Part shown: piece after piece, positions 1 to 11,855 of the stretch
Layout of the letters: the number at the start of each line of letters is the position of its first letter
How positions within the stretch are numbered: the stretch's first letter is position 1
DNA from: Dentipellis sp. KUC8613
Taxonomy: Eukaryota; Basidiomycota; Agaricomycetes; Russulales; Hericiaceae
Direction of reading: 5' to 3'
DNA length: 64,000 nucleotides
Assembly (NCBI GenBank): GCA_002286715.1
Contig: NSJX01000029.1
Coordinates: 124,001 to 188,000 of the forward strand
Program-made: the position numbers and the translations under genes
The notes under the pieces: model-generated
The model's input: only the letters and a program-made list of their open reading frames with translations
What the model was told of the DNA's origin: nothing
The model's database searches: none

Positions 1-2870
1 CCACGACGCCTGCCGCCCTCGCACGCTCTCGTCGTCCGGCGGCGTGCCCGACGGCGAGGCGGGCGGCAGCGGGGACGACGCGGCGGGCGGGGTGTCGGCG
101 GCCAGCGCAAGCGCGGGCGCGCGCGGCGCGCCGACGCGGTGGATGGACGGGCGCTGCTTGCGGCCCGTGCGCCCATGCACGAACACCGTCGGCTTCTTGC
201 GCCAGCGACGCTTCTTCTCGCGGCCCTCGCCCTCGTCCTCGCCCTCGTCCCCCGCATCGACGTCGACATCCGCCGGGCGGTCAGACGCCCAGCCCTCCTC
301 GTCCTCATTGCGCGCGCGCCCGCGGCCCTTCTTCGCGCCCTTGCCCTCGCTGCTGCTGCCGCTCTCGGTGCTCCCGAGCGACGAGAGGCGCCGCTCGAGC
401 GACGCGCCGGCCGCCTCGAGCGCGTGCGCGGCGGACCCGACGCCGCGCCCGACCTCGCTCGGCGCGCGCCGCAGCCCCTGCACGAGCGCGCCCGCCTCGC
501 CGCGCAGCGCCTGCGTCACGCGCGCGGCGTCGCCTGGCCCGTATGCGTTTGGCTCAACTTCGACGTCGACCTGCGGTTGATGTCAGTACCCACAATTTAA
601 ATTCACGAATACGAAAAACGAAGGATGAAGGAGAAGGGAATGGTGGAAAGTGGAAAGTGGAAGGTGGAAGAGGGAAAGACGCGCACCTCGTCGCCCGCGC
701 CCTGCCGCCGCTCAACAACGCGGTTCGCGCCCTCGCGCCACTCGAGCACATTCTCGTCCCCATCGGGCGGGTTCTCCGGCACCGCACCCTCACCCTCTCC
801 GCCGTCCCCGCCCGCGGGCAATTTATCCGCGGGCGCGTCGCCGACGGGCGTAGGCGTGCCCGTGCCCGTGCCGGGCGTCGACGCGGTGCCCTGGCTGCTC
901 TCGCCCATCGTCTCGAGCACATGCCCATACGGCCCGTCGCCCATCGCGCGCTTCTCGCTCGCGCCCACACTCCCGCTGTCCGCCTCGCCGCGCTCCATCG
1001 CGCTGTCGCGGTTGATCACGACGTCCTGCGCGCGCGACACGCGGCGCGTCTGCGTCGTCCACTCCGGCTGCGCGCCGCCCGCGCCCGTGGCGGTGTCGCG
1101 GCGGGACCACGTGCGGGAGACGGTGTGCACGCGGCGGCCGAGGCTGAAGAACGGGATGGAGAGGCCGTGGATGAGGATGGAGGTGACGACCATGAACGCG
1201 ACGATGGGCTGGATGGACGCGGCGAGGAGCTGCGCCTGGCCCGCGGGCGGGTCCGCGGGCGCGGGGAGCGTCTGCGCGGCGAGCGTCGAGATGAAGACCG
1301 CGCCGACGCCCATCGGCCCGAAGTGCCCGCTGAAGAGCGCCTCGCGCAGGCTCTTGACGTCTGGGATCCAGCGGTAGAGCGCGATGATCGCGGGCAGGCG
1401 CCGCAGGAGGAGCACGAGGAGCGCGAGCACGATCAGCCGCCAGACGGAGATGGAGAGCGCGGGCGCGTCGAACTGGTGGAAGGGCGTCCAGGCGCCGACG
1501 AAGACGAAGGCCGCGACGTTGAAGAGGAGGTCGATCACGGACGAGAAGACGGACGCTTCGGTCTGCTTGTTGAAGAAGCCGTCCCATGCGAACGCGGTGC
1601 CGCACGCGAACGCGGCGAGCAGGTCGTCCGAGCCGAGCATCGTGGTCACGCCGATGGTGAGCAGCGCGAGCGAGACGTATTGCGCGACGTAGGACTGCCG
1701 GTCGATGAGGTCGTGGTACTCGCAGAATTTCATGAGGTGGCGGAAGCCGACGCCCAAGAGCGAGCCGAGCACGACACCAAGGACGACCTCGTCTGGAGAT
1801 GCACGCAGGTAAGTAAGGGATCGCTAATAGTAAATGAAACACGCACAGAGCCACAGTATGAGGAACCAATCCTCAACGGCCTCGCCCGAGGTCTTGTCCA
1901 GCGTCAGGTACAACGCGATATAGAGAAACGGGAACGCGGCGCCGTCATTGCAGCCCGACTCGGCCGCCAGCAGATGTCGTAGATGGGCAGGCACATGTTT
2001 GTCCGCGTATTTGCCGCCGACCACGGCGGCTGCGAGGATGGGGTCTGTCGGGGTCAGGCATGCGGCGACTGCGAGTGAGGATAGGAAGTTGAGCTTCGGG
2101 ATGAGCGCATATATGAGGCCTGCCGACACGAACCAGCCCTACGTGCACGTGCAGGTGAGTATATGCGCGAGGAAACGGGAGCATGCGTGCGCACCCATGT
2201 CATTACGGGAAATAGGAGAAAAAATAGGCTTTTCCAGTGCCGCCTCATATATGCTTTTGGGAGTTCGACGCCGATGGCGAATACACCTATTGCAAGGACG
2301 ACGCGCGTGAACTCGAGTGTGATGGTGTTCTCGACGTCTCTTGATCCGTTTCCCCAGCCTCGCGGGTCGAATATGTTGGCACAGTAAGGCCCTGGATAAG
2401 CATTAGTAACGCGCACAACAGCAGGAAAGCAGATGCCTTCTTCAAGACCAGAGTCGAGTGCTGTATACTACTCCCGCATACCACGGAGCAGCACTCAAAC
2501 TCTGGCATGCAACACGAGGCTAGAAAGGAGGATAAAGAAATGCGGGTCGTACCTATGATTACACCGAACAAGAAAGCCCAGCAGGCTTCTCCGATGTATA
2601 GCTATCCACCGTCAGCGATTCTGTGCGCATATATGCAGTCGTCCCACACACCTTTTCCCTGATAAACAGGGAGAACATGCCAAACTGCAAGCCGGTCAGC
2701 CCCGACGGAACGTCCTCAGCGCTGAATCCAAGAGCCTGAGCACTCACGAAGACGACAAAGCCTCCCAGACATGCGTATGCAATGTGCGGTATAGATGGTT
2801 CGAACTGAGTCTGTGTCAGAGCACGTCAAGCGCAACAGGAGAGACGGGGCGCACTGGATGAAAATGCATG
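1..2870 (-). CDS. NHA1: Plasma-membrane Na+/H+ antiporter, NHA1/Sod2 type (3' end off window)
   Basis: Eight exons read on the minus strand: 2856-2870, 2748-2804, 2652-2684, 2553-2601, 2195-2391, 1847-2138, 687-1792 and <1-570; all joins keep frame. The start exon is only 15 nt (MHFHP) and splices into FEPSIPHIAY, matching the usual N-terminus of the family. Membrane-domain motifs follow in order: SLFIREKLYIGEA, TRVVLAIGVFAIGVELPKAYM, TPTDPILA and ESGCNDGAAFP. The last holds the Asn-Asp pair typical of electroneutral CPA1 exchangers. Multiple hydrophobic segments continue to about position 1130. The tail is long, hydrophilic and acidic/basic, as in fungal NHA1, and runs past base 1. Known family role: H+-driven export of Na+, and often K+, at the plasma membrane. 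Family assignment is secure; ion selectivity is not readable here. Confidence 0.93.
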
Positions 2871-4700
2871 GTATGGGGTGTCTCAGATACAAGAATGGCG
2901 TGCGATTCCGTGTCGTGAAGAAGGGTCGTGGGGGGTCGTATGCATGAAGGAGCCCGGAGGAGGAGGGGGGCGAAAGACGAGTGGAGGGAGGAAGAGAGAG
3001 GTGATAAGCCCGGGGCAGCCCCAGACGCCGTCGCTTTGCCGAGCGGACGATCGACGATATTCGCTGTGGCGCTTATGTAGACTTGCGAGGCACGCCCTGC
3101 CCAGCGACTCCGCGCCTCTCTTCTTTGCCCACTACGCCAGCCCCTGTCTTTCTCCTTCTCCTTGTCTCCTCGTATTCCCTCTACACGTCCCCAGACGACG
3201 ACCAGCACGCATCCCCGGCCTGGCACACGCGTTGTTCCCGGCGGCTGACCGGCCCGGCATGCTGGCGCACTGCGCGGGGATACCGCTTGCGAGCGCCTTG
3301 GCGCGCTCGAGGCTGCTCCGCATCGTTATCGATGTCGCTGGGCACCCCGCCCCGCCGCCGCAGACGTCGGCCAAGCGTGCTTGGTCGTCGACGCCGCGCC
3401 TGCGCCCTCCGACGCTATCAGTACGATACCGGGCAATGGGGCACCAGCGCGCGGCACCCAATGGCGGCTGACACGTTGTCGGCGGCGGATGTCGTTCTCA
3501 TGAACGGACGCCTCGTGGCCCGCAGAGACGCCGCCTGTCCTCGGATATCGAGTGCACCCTCTGCGCTCGCCTGCGCACCGGCCTGGGCCCGCGGATGCGG
3601 GGCATTCGCCATGAAGATCGGCACCGCTCGCGAGCTCGAGGGCTTCTGTGCTCTGTACGCAGATAGACCATTCTAGTGCGGGGTATGTGCTATGAACCTC
3701 CAGCTTTGTCATGACGACGCGTCGCTTACCGGCGTGTGCCTCGCGTCCTTCACACTGCCAGGTGACCAACGGACGGAGCGCCATACCTATCTCTTGCTTT
3801 CGCATTTGTGGCGCGTTTTTTGCCAGTTGGTCGAACGTACCATGTCGGCCTGCAACCCACGCGCAGCTGCTGCGTTGCCACATCCCTTTCCGAGGCCTCC
3901 GATTTCTGAACGGGCGATCCTCGTTCCTTCCAGCCCATTTCCGGCGTTCTGCCGACATTATAGGCTCGTGCTTTCCATTCGCAGTTTTTTCGTCGTCTCC
4001 TTGGGATCTCACTGTGCCTGCGGTACTACGGTTGACGGCCTGGCCAGGATGCTTTCTTGACTTGCACGCCGTGCGCGGGTTGTCACCGCGCACGTTGTCG
4101 ATTGTTCCGGGATATCGTTCGCCCTGCCGGTATGACGCACGAGAGCCTCGTCTATATCTGATTCATACCTCGAGCCCTTTGGGAAATGGTGAGTCCTTTC
4201 TGCGACCCCGTACACGCTTTTCACTCGTTTGCCAAGGCGTACTGTCCGTCGTACACACTGTTTCACATTTACGCGGCTGCTTGCTCTGACAGCGAACAGT
4301 TCTTCTATGCAAGCTCGTTGACCGCCGGCGTCGCTTGCGCAGGGCATGCAAACGTGCCCGGGACCATCCCCAAACGCTATCGCGGCACGTACTTCAGAAC
4401 GTGTATTCTTTACGCTTCGCTTACAGGCCTCCGGAGTTACTTTGCTGCCCGCGAAGGCCGGACAGGCATTCCGTTCGCAAGGACCATCAAGCCGATTCTC
4501 TTTTGATCTCTTGTTTGTCTACCCGGAGGACAGCATCTCTCCCCCCTCCTGGCACTCTATTGCACGTCCCCCACTCGTCCCAGCTATCATTCTTTGCCTC
4601 ACTATATGCGTGCGAAAGCTCCTCTGCCCCTCTGATCCAAACACCTGCATCGCTCCCCCGACGAACCACATTTACGATCCGATGCAGGGCAACAGGCGAG
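2871..4700. other. Intergenic region without recognisable gene
   Basis: This is the 5' flank of the antiporter gene. Reading frames up to about 250 codons exist on both strands but overlap one another and show no family motif or intron-compatible continuation. A pyrimidine-rich stretch lies around 3110-3190. From about 3700 the sequence grades into the degenerate repeats described next. Confidence 0.5.
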
Positions 4701-7400
4701 TTTATCGGCAAAATCCGCGCATATATGCTTTCAGAAGCGACGACTGTAACTACAGCGGTACGTTTCATCGAAACCCAAAAAGCCACTCATTGCCTTCGGC
4801 GTATATCAGGATCACACACCGTCTTTGTGTGGCGTCGGCTCGCGCGTGGTATCTGGTTCAGGCGCATATGCGTGCTCAGGGCTCCGTGGTGGGTTCTTGG
4901 ATTGCATTCTACCTGGGCCGTCGACATTGTCTGCGTGCGAAGCCCCCAGGCCTGGATCGTGTCTTTGCTTTTCCGCCGTCCTCGCCATCTCCGAGTCATT
5001 CCTTCCCCTTTGTGCTCCTCTCGCCGATCGGTTGGAGGCTGGCGCTTGTTTCGGTTGTGCATGCTGTAATTGCGTCGCACACCTCCAGCCCCATACTACT
5101 GTCCCTGCGGGCGAAGGTATGTTTGACTCAGACCCAAGCTTTCCATGTCCTTCTTCCGACGAGCAGTAATCAGGATTCGATGCAGGTTGGTGCGCCAAGA
5201 CGCGAGTTTGTCGGCGGAATGCATACTCAGCTACAGCGGTACGTGTCATCGAAACCCAACTTCAAAGCCATTGCCTTCTGCGTCTGTACGGATTGCACAC
5301 CACGCCTCGGCTCGCACGCAGTATCTGGATCAGGCATATGCTCAGGGCTCAGTAAGGGCGCTGCGCTTGCACTCTACCTCCGTATGCTTGCCTTCAAGCC
5401 TCTCAGAGAGGATCGCGTCTTTGCCTTCCGCTGTCCTCGCATCTTGTTCCTCAAGCTCCTCAAGGGCAGGCGAGTCGCCCTCCCCCTGACGTGCCTTTCG
5501 CTGAACCATTTGTTTCGGTCGCGCGTACTGTGCGGCACACCTCCAGCCCCATACTACTCTACCTGCGGGCAAAGGCCTCATCGACTCGGTCCCGAACATC
5601 CTATGTCTCTCTCCCATCTTTCGACGAGCAGTACTAAGGATTCGACGCGGATTGGTTCTGGAAGGCACGAGTTCATCGGCGAAATGCGCACATGCACTCA
5701 GGATGGACGACGAGCAATGCTCACGATTCGAGACAGGTTGCTAAAATCTACGCCAAGACGCGAAATCATCGGCAAATTCCGCGCATATATGCTTTCAGGA
5801 GGGACGGCTTTAGCGGTACGTTCCCTCGAAACCCAACTTTGAGCTCGAGGCCGTTGCCTTCTACGTCTATGGGGATCCCACACCGACTTACATGGCGTCG
5901 ACACCCTGTCTTGGCTCGTGCGTGGTATTTGGCTCAGGGTTCTGGGATTGTGGAACGGCGAAGGACGCTTCGCCTGCACTCTATTTTGGTCGTCACCATT
6001 GCCCGCGCGTCTTCAAGCTTCAAGCCCCTCACGCAGGATCGTCTCGTTGGTTTTCTACTGTTCTCTCCACCTTGTCACTCGGGCCGACGAGCCTTCTTCC
6101 TCTCAGCATTCCTCTCGCCGACCGACACCTGTTTCAGTAGCTGCGTTGGACGCCTTCCACTCGCTCCGGCCCCAGCCCCATGCTACTCCATATGCGGGCG
6201 AAGGCTTCGACTCAGACCCAAACACCCTATGTCCTTCTCCCACCCCCGACGAACAATACTGACTATCAGACATAGGGTGTTCACCGGCGCAATGCACACT
6301 CAGCTATAACAGTGCGTTTCGTCGAAACCCAAATTCATTCATAAGGCCTTCTGTGTGTACGAGGATCCATTCTTCACGGCGTCTCGCATGCGTTCGACCG
6401 ACTCTCCGCCTCGGCTCGCGCGCTGTATCTGGGTCGGGTGCATGCCCAGGGGTTCTCGAATCGCAGGACGATGAAGGATGCTTCGCCTGGGTTCCACCTC
6501 AATCGCCGCCATTGCCCACGCACGCGTCTTCAAGCTTTTCGGACAGGATCAGGTCTTCGCTTTTCCGCCGTCCAGGCTATCTTGCTCCCCATGGGCCGGC
6601 GAGCCACTTACCCTCGCCGCTACCCTCGTCAACCGACACTTATTTCTGTCGCGCATTGCTGTGACTGCGCTGCACACCTACCACTCGTTCCATCTCCCAA
6701 CGAGCAATACTTGGGATTGGCGCGCCAAGATGAGAGTTCATCGGCGGAACGCACGTTCAGGAGGGACCTGGCTATAACAGTGCGTTTCATTGAAACCCAA
6801 ATTCAAAGTCATTGCCTTCTGCGTCCACGACGATCCTTTCTTCCCATCATCTTGTATCGGTGGGTGCTTCGTCTGCACTCTTCCTCGATCGCCGCCATTG
6901 CTCTCGTGTCTTGAAGCTTTTCGGACAGGATCAGGTCTTCGCTTTTCCGCCGTCCTCGCCATTTCGTTCTTGAAGAGCTGGCGAACCACGTTCTCCATTA
7001 CACTCTTCTCCCCGACCGACACTTGCTTCGGTTGTACATACTCGCCACTCGCCCCAGCCCCATTCTACTCTACCTGCGGGCGAATGCTTCTTCGACTCGG
7101 TCCCAAAGGCTCTACGTCTATCTCCTATTCTCCGATCTTCCATCGAGCAACACTTCAGATTCGAGGCAGGTTGGTGCGCCGAGACGCGAGCTCATCGGCG
7201 AAATGCGCACTCAAGTACAAAAGAGGGACGGCTATAGCAGTGCGTTTCATCGGAACCCAAATCCATCAATATTGTCTTCTGCGTCTACGAGGATCCATTC
7301 TTCACATCGTCGGCGCCCTGTCTCGGCTCGCACGCGGTATCTGGCTCACTGGCAGGCGCATGTTCAGAGATCAATCGTGCCCTCCTTAGACTATATATAG
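4700..7400. repeat. Degenerate tandem array, six units of about 460-580 bp
   Basis: A recurring landmark (a TTTCATCGAAACCCAA-like box) begins near 4754, 5235, 5812, 6309, 6778 and 7235. Spacings are about 481, 577, 497, 469 and 457 bp. Each unit then repeats further blocks in the same order: a CCTTCTGCGTCTACGAGG-like box, TCGGCTCGCGCGCGGTATCTGG, CAGGATCGTCTTTGCTTTTCC, GCCCCAGCCCCATACTACTC, and finally a GACGAGCAGTACT/CATCGGCGAAATGCGCAC region before the next landmark. Units differ by many substitutions and indels, so no frame is kept across them. The long frame at 4346-5842 is therefore probably fortuitous. There is no sign of a transposase, reverse transcriptase or long terminal repeats. It reads as an old local satellite. 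Confidence 0.8.
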
Positions 7401-7559
7401 GATCCTGTCTTTGCTTCCAAATTCCTCGTTCCTTGCGTTACAGCGCCCTTCGGGCTGCAGTCCTAGGCGAAGCGGATGTCAACCTTGCTGCCTTCTCTTT
7501 TCATGAAGCTCCTGCATACCATGATCTATTTCTAGTCATGGGTAGGCACACTGTGCCGC

Positions 7560-8040
7560 CTCGATGGGTACAGTACTGTCATTCTTTCCTGCCGTCCTCG
7601 CATTCTTTGCTCTAGCATTGTCGCCCGAGGTCTGATTCGGGTTTGCTCGTCGAGACGTATGCCTTGGCGGAGGAATCCTGACTTCCTTCTCTTCCAACCC
7701 GTGTACACAAGGATCATGTGGGTCCGCCAGGCAACAACAGAGGGACCTGTCCTCGCATTCAGAGGTTCAGAGGGCGCACACTCCTATGCCCACTGGTCGA
7801 GACGCATGCGTCGGCGTAGGAGTGCTGATCACCTTCTCTTCCAAACTGCATATACATGGCTCCTGTAGGATTTTTTCGCACCTCAGGAAGCACACGCCCC
7901 CCAACAGGACACTGTTCTTATCTTTCTGCCATTCTCGCATTCTTTGCTCCAGCATCGTCGTCCCAGGTCCGATTTGTGTTCGCCGCTTGAGACGTGTTCC
8001 TTGGCGGAGAAGCCTTGGCTACCTCATTGCCCGAGCCATA
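7560..8040. repeat. Second short tandem repeat, about 2.5 copies
   Basis: A block with a CCGTCCTCGCATTCTTTGCTC-like core, then AGCATTGTCG, GAGACGTATGCCTTGGCGGAG and CTTCTCTTCCAA, starts near 7576 and recurs near 7920. A partial copy (GAGACGCATGCGTCGGCG, CTTCTCTTCCAAAC) lies at about 7797-7850. It differs in sequence from the array on its left but abuts it. No coding potential is seen. Confidence 0.6.
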
Positions 8041-8558
8041 CGTACAGGGCTCGTACAGCTTTCCCGACTCGCTGGGCAACAGGGAAGGGGGTCCGTCGCA
8101 TCCAGAGAGCGATGCGGGACCCCACTAACACTAACCCTGTTGGCCACAGTACTAGTTCCAGCTCCATCATCAGCTCAAGAGGACCCTCGTTCCTCACCTT
8201 ATCGCGTTCTCTGTGATCTCTGCTTTTGGCATCGCTGGAGGCTCTGGAATGGGATGGAACTGATGGAGCATCGCGGATGGGGCAGGAGCTGTGCGGATCA
8301 TCGTAACGTCGCATCTTGGCAAGTCCTTGTCGAGGATATCATACTCAGCAATTGTGCCTAGCTTCTTCATTGCGCATGCACGCGCTGAGAGGTATATGTA
8401 TTGCCCCCGACGGATTCGAGTGGGCATCGCAATCGCCGTCAACAGGGTAGATATGAGTCCGTTGTGGCAATAAAACAAGAAAAGTATGTCAAGTATATAT
8501 AAATCGCTATGCTATAAATTGAGCATTCAAATATATATCGACGCCCACATCATCACTC
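8041..8558. other. Intergenic; AT-rich stretch near the F-box 3' end
   Basis: Nothing recognisable is coded. The last 80 bases before the F-box gene stop are AT-rich (ATATATAAATC, TATAAATTGAGC), as expected of a 3' flank. Confidence 0.4.
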
Positions 8559-10386
8559 TCATCCCATCAACGAGCCCAAAATGCCCCTCGGACGATGAAA
8601 CTCAACCTTATCCGCATACTCATGCATCAACGCCTTCTGCTTCTCCGACACGCCGCTCGGCCACGTCGTAACATGCACCTCCCTCAACCGCACGCCCGCC
8701 TCCTTCCGTATCCTCAACACAAACACCACCGCATCCCACAAGGCCGCATTATCCTGCCTCTCCGAGCACTGCAGCTCCAGCCTGCACAGCCTCGGGAAGA
8801 AGCACCACCCTCTCGGCACCTTGTCCACCACCTGCGCAGGCGTCGCGAGCGCAACCACAGCATACTCGACCGCCGCGCGCCCGACGACTCTGAGCTCCGC
8901 CGCCGTCTCACACAGCGCGAGTACCTCCATGATCGGGTGCCGCTCGCGGAACGCGTACGCCGTGCTGTGGATGCTGAACGCGCAGCGCGCGAGCTCGCAC
9001 AGGTGCAGGTGCTCGCCGATCCGGCGGAGCACCATGTCGTCGCCCGCGGCGACGATCGAGTGCACGGTCAGGCGTATGTGCGGGTACATCTCGTCGTCGT
9101 CGTCCTCCCGCGCGGCCCCGCGTGTGCGCCAGAGCCCGATCTCCGTCGCGCCGTCCTGCGCGTCGACGCGCAGCCGGCGCGGGTGCGGCATGAGCACGGC
9201 GCACTTGACGAGCAGCATGTCGAGCGCGGACGGCGTCGCGGGCCACGTGTCGAGCGTCGCGCTGACCGTCGGGGGCGGCTCGAGGACGCAGAAGAGGAGC
9301 GCGTAGGCGTCGCCGCGGCCTTTGAGGCGCAGATGCTCCATGTGTGGGAAGCGGAGGGCGATGCCGTCGAGGATGGGCGAGTTTGGGTCGAGGCGGCCCG
9401 TGTCGCCGGATCCTGGGAAGATGGAGAAGAGCGCGAGCTCGCGCAGGTGCGGGAGGGCGCGCAGGGCATTGTAGACGTGGTCGGGGGAGTGCCGCGGGGG
9501 GCTGTCGCTGAAGTTGAGCAGCTCGAGGTGCGTGAGGTGCGCGAATTGGGGGAAGCGATCCCATGCGATCGTGCAGTTGCAGAGGATCAACGCCGATAGG
9601 TCCGGGAGCGTGATGTTGCAGGAGGGGGAGAAGAGCTGGCGACGACGGGCGGGGTCGTCCAGGTTGTCGATGGACAGGTACTTGAGAGACGGGAGAAGGC
9701 TTGGGCTGCCGGGCTTGAACAGCGCGACGAGGTCGGACGTCAGGCATTCGATACCCAGCGAGCGCACGCGCGCCCAGTCCTCCTGCGTCTTCAGAAGCTC
9801 CGAAAGCTTTATCTTTGTCTGGTTCACCTCGATGCTGATTGCATGGCCTGCAGAACGCGTGACGGCAGCCTGTGCCCATTCCTTAGTTGTTGAGCTGAGA
9901 TCAATAAGGCTCCAGAGGTTGGGGTGCCCGAGTGCGACGGCCCGCCACTGCGTGCAGACATGCGAGACCTCTACAATCGAATCGAGATCGGGAAACCGCT
10001 GCAGCCCCAGCTGCGACCAGTGGGGCGAGTCGCATGCGGCCGCCGTGCGCATGCGCCGCGCCGCGAACGCGCCCCTCGGAAGGACGAGCCAGAAGATGTA
10101 TGCCAGGACGTCCGCGGGGAGGCGGCTGATGGGCAGGTTCGCGTTGCGCCGTCGCACAAAGTCGAAGCGCATGCGGTCTATGGCTGCGATGTCCGCTTCG
10201 AGGACGTCGACAGCATTTTGACCTGGCGCATGGGCTGGAGAGCTCGGGGTTTCGACTGCTTTGAACCGCTCCTGCGTCACTGTGGCCCAGAAATCACTGA
10301 AAATCAGCACGATTGTTAGGTATTTTGAATGAGGTTGTATCGAATTCATATCAAAACTACCTTGAGGAAGCCGTGGTAGCTTGCAT
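8559..10386 (-). CDS. F-box/leucine-rich repeat-like protein A
   Basis: Two exons: 10361-10386 (MQATTASS plus a split Ser) and 8559-10296, joined by a 64-nt GT-AG intron; 587 aa, phase-checked. The body starts SDFWATV and then has an F-box-like segment, LPISRLPADVLAYIFW, followed by VCTQWRAVALGHPNLW. This is the usual Agaricomycete arrangement. The C-terminal two thirds hold irregular Leu-rich repeats (for example HLRELALFS). F-box proteins are substrate adaptors of SCF ubiquitin ligases; the substrate cannot be inferred. The gene at 54819 shares the same tiny first exon, the SDFW start and the QWRAVAL motif, so the two are paralogues. The family is strongly expanded in Agaricomycetes. Confidence 0.85.
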
Positions 10387-11855
10387 AGGTTATCGCACCG
10401 GTTGAAGACGACACGAGCGAGTGAGCGGGGAAGGGGGGTCACAGTATACTTTTTCCAGAGACATTCATAGATTTCGAATGGTAAGAATCAGTGATCAACG
10501 CTATGAACCTTTGCCAAACGTACCTTTGGCAAAATTCGAGCCCAGTAGCAATTGTGTTTCCGTCGCGACTTCAAGGAGGCGACTGTCCGAAAACGAGCTT
10601 GATGGTATAGGATTCTGCAATCGATAAACGTCTCTGCCCCAAGCGCAGAATTTGAACTCACCTGTGTTGGAGAGAGAGCTTTGACTCGGAGGGTGCTTGA
10701 AGTTCTCGGCAAGGGGGCCAAAGGGATCTACGAAATAACTGCCCCACGTGACCGCGTGCGCTGAGCGTGAGGGTGCTCGAGCGCCAGGGCCTCTTCCGAG
10801 TCTTCCAGCTTCGTCGATCATCACCACGCCCTCTCTTTCTATCCTTTTACTAGGAATTGCAATTTCGTTAGCCTTCTTCCAACTTAAGAACATGATCGTC
10901 ATTGCGATGGGGTTCTCTTGGACTGAGCATGATTGTAATGGCCATGGATGCCGGTGCGTGGTTTGAACTATATGAGAGCGGCTTGCATAAATGCAAAGCG
11001 GGCGTTGCTTATGCCCACGCGGCATCTTGTTCGATACGAGTAAGCTGGGAAGCACCTCTGCTAGATTCTCTTCCAAAATCAAGCTCAAGACCTGATATCT
11101 TGTATTCCTGCAAAACCCACTCGATAATTTATAGTACCGTACAAACCACGTTCTGATCATGTGGATCTCAACATGTGGAGTTTTTTTTTTTTTATATGAC
11201 ATCAGCCTTCGTATTCTTTGGATAAAAAAAGTAACACCGCTCGTACGTCTTTACTCTCGCTCTCGCGAAACTGATCAGACTGTGTACAGGGGTCAGATGT
11301 TGGCTCGTCATACGCTCGCGCCAGACCGACCTCTGCGCTCCTGGCCCCCGCACTGATCAACACGAAGATGAGAATGTGCCATCCACGGCCGCGCTCAGAT
11401 CGCGCGACTTGCAGAGACCTGGAATCCGAGCACGCGTACTGTCGAACCATTAACACGATCGGTATCAGAAATTACAGCGACCAACTGAATGTTTGCTCCG
11501 TCATGCCCACTTCTGATGGGGAAGCGGCTCCTAAGGCGGAGCAGTGGGAGGCTATGAGCCACGCGGTACTATGGTGAGGCAGTATGATGAGAGTTGAGTA
11601 GTACGTGACTGACTTCGTCTTCCTGTACCTTCGCGGTTGCGCTTGGCACTCTGTTCTGTTGATAGCACCAAGAGACGTACGGCGGAGATGCTTCGGGTTG
11701 CTCTTTTTTGTTTTCTAACGCCATTCAAGTTGCCGCTATGCACAGCCTGTCCATTATCTCTACGATATTGACCTATATTGTGCAGTGAAAGACAAAGGAC
11801 AATGATCCTATGCGACGCGACTCCTGTCCGCATACTCGCCTTCTAGCCGAGTTTC
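10387..11855. other. Intergenic region
   Basis: No family motif is found on either strand. A minus-strand frame of about 230 codons (10501-11202) is low in hydrophobic-core pattern and has no continuation through splice sites; I treat it as chance. A T-run lies at about 11181-11192. Confidence 0.4.

Noticed and set aside
543..1982. 479-codon plus-strand frame
   Set aside because: Antisense shadow of the antiporter coding exons; its composition is dominated by Arg and Glu from GC-rich codons and it has no domain.
4346..5842. 498-codon plus-strand frame
   Set aside because: Runs across the tandem array, where units are shifted in frame by indels; no motif and no conservation of the frame between units.
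4700..8040. Possible retrotransposon or CRISPR-like array
   Set aside because: Units are long and degenerate with no uniform spacers; no reverse transcriptase, integrase or long terminal repeats were found, and CRISPR is not expected in a fungus.
8194..8478. 94-codon minus-strand frame near the F-box gene
   Set aside because: Looks somewhat protein-like but has no splice-linked neighbours and no family resemblance.
10501..11202. 233-codon minus-strand frame upstream of F-box A
   Set aside because: No motif; overlaps the promoter side of F-box A, and its sequence lacks the intron pattern of neighbouring genes.
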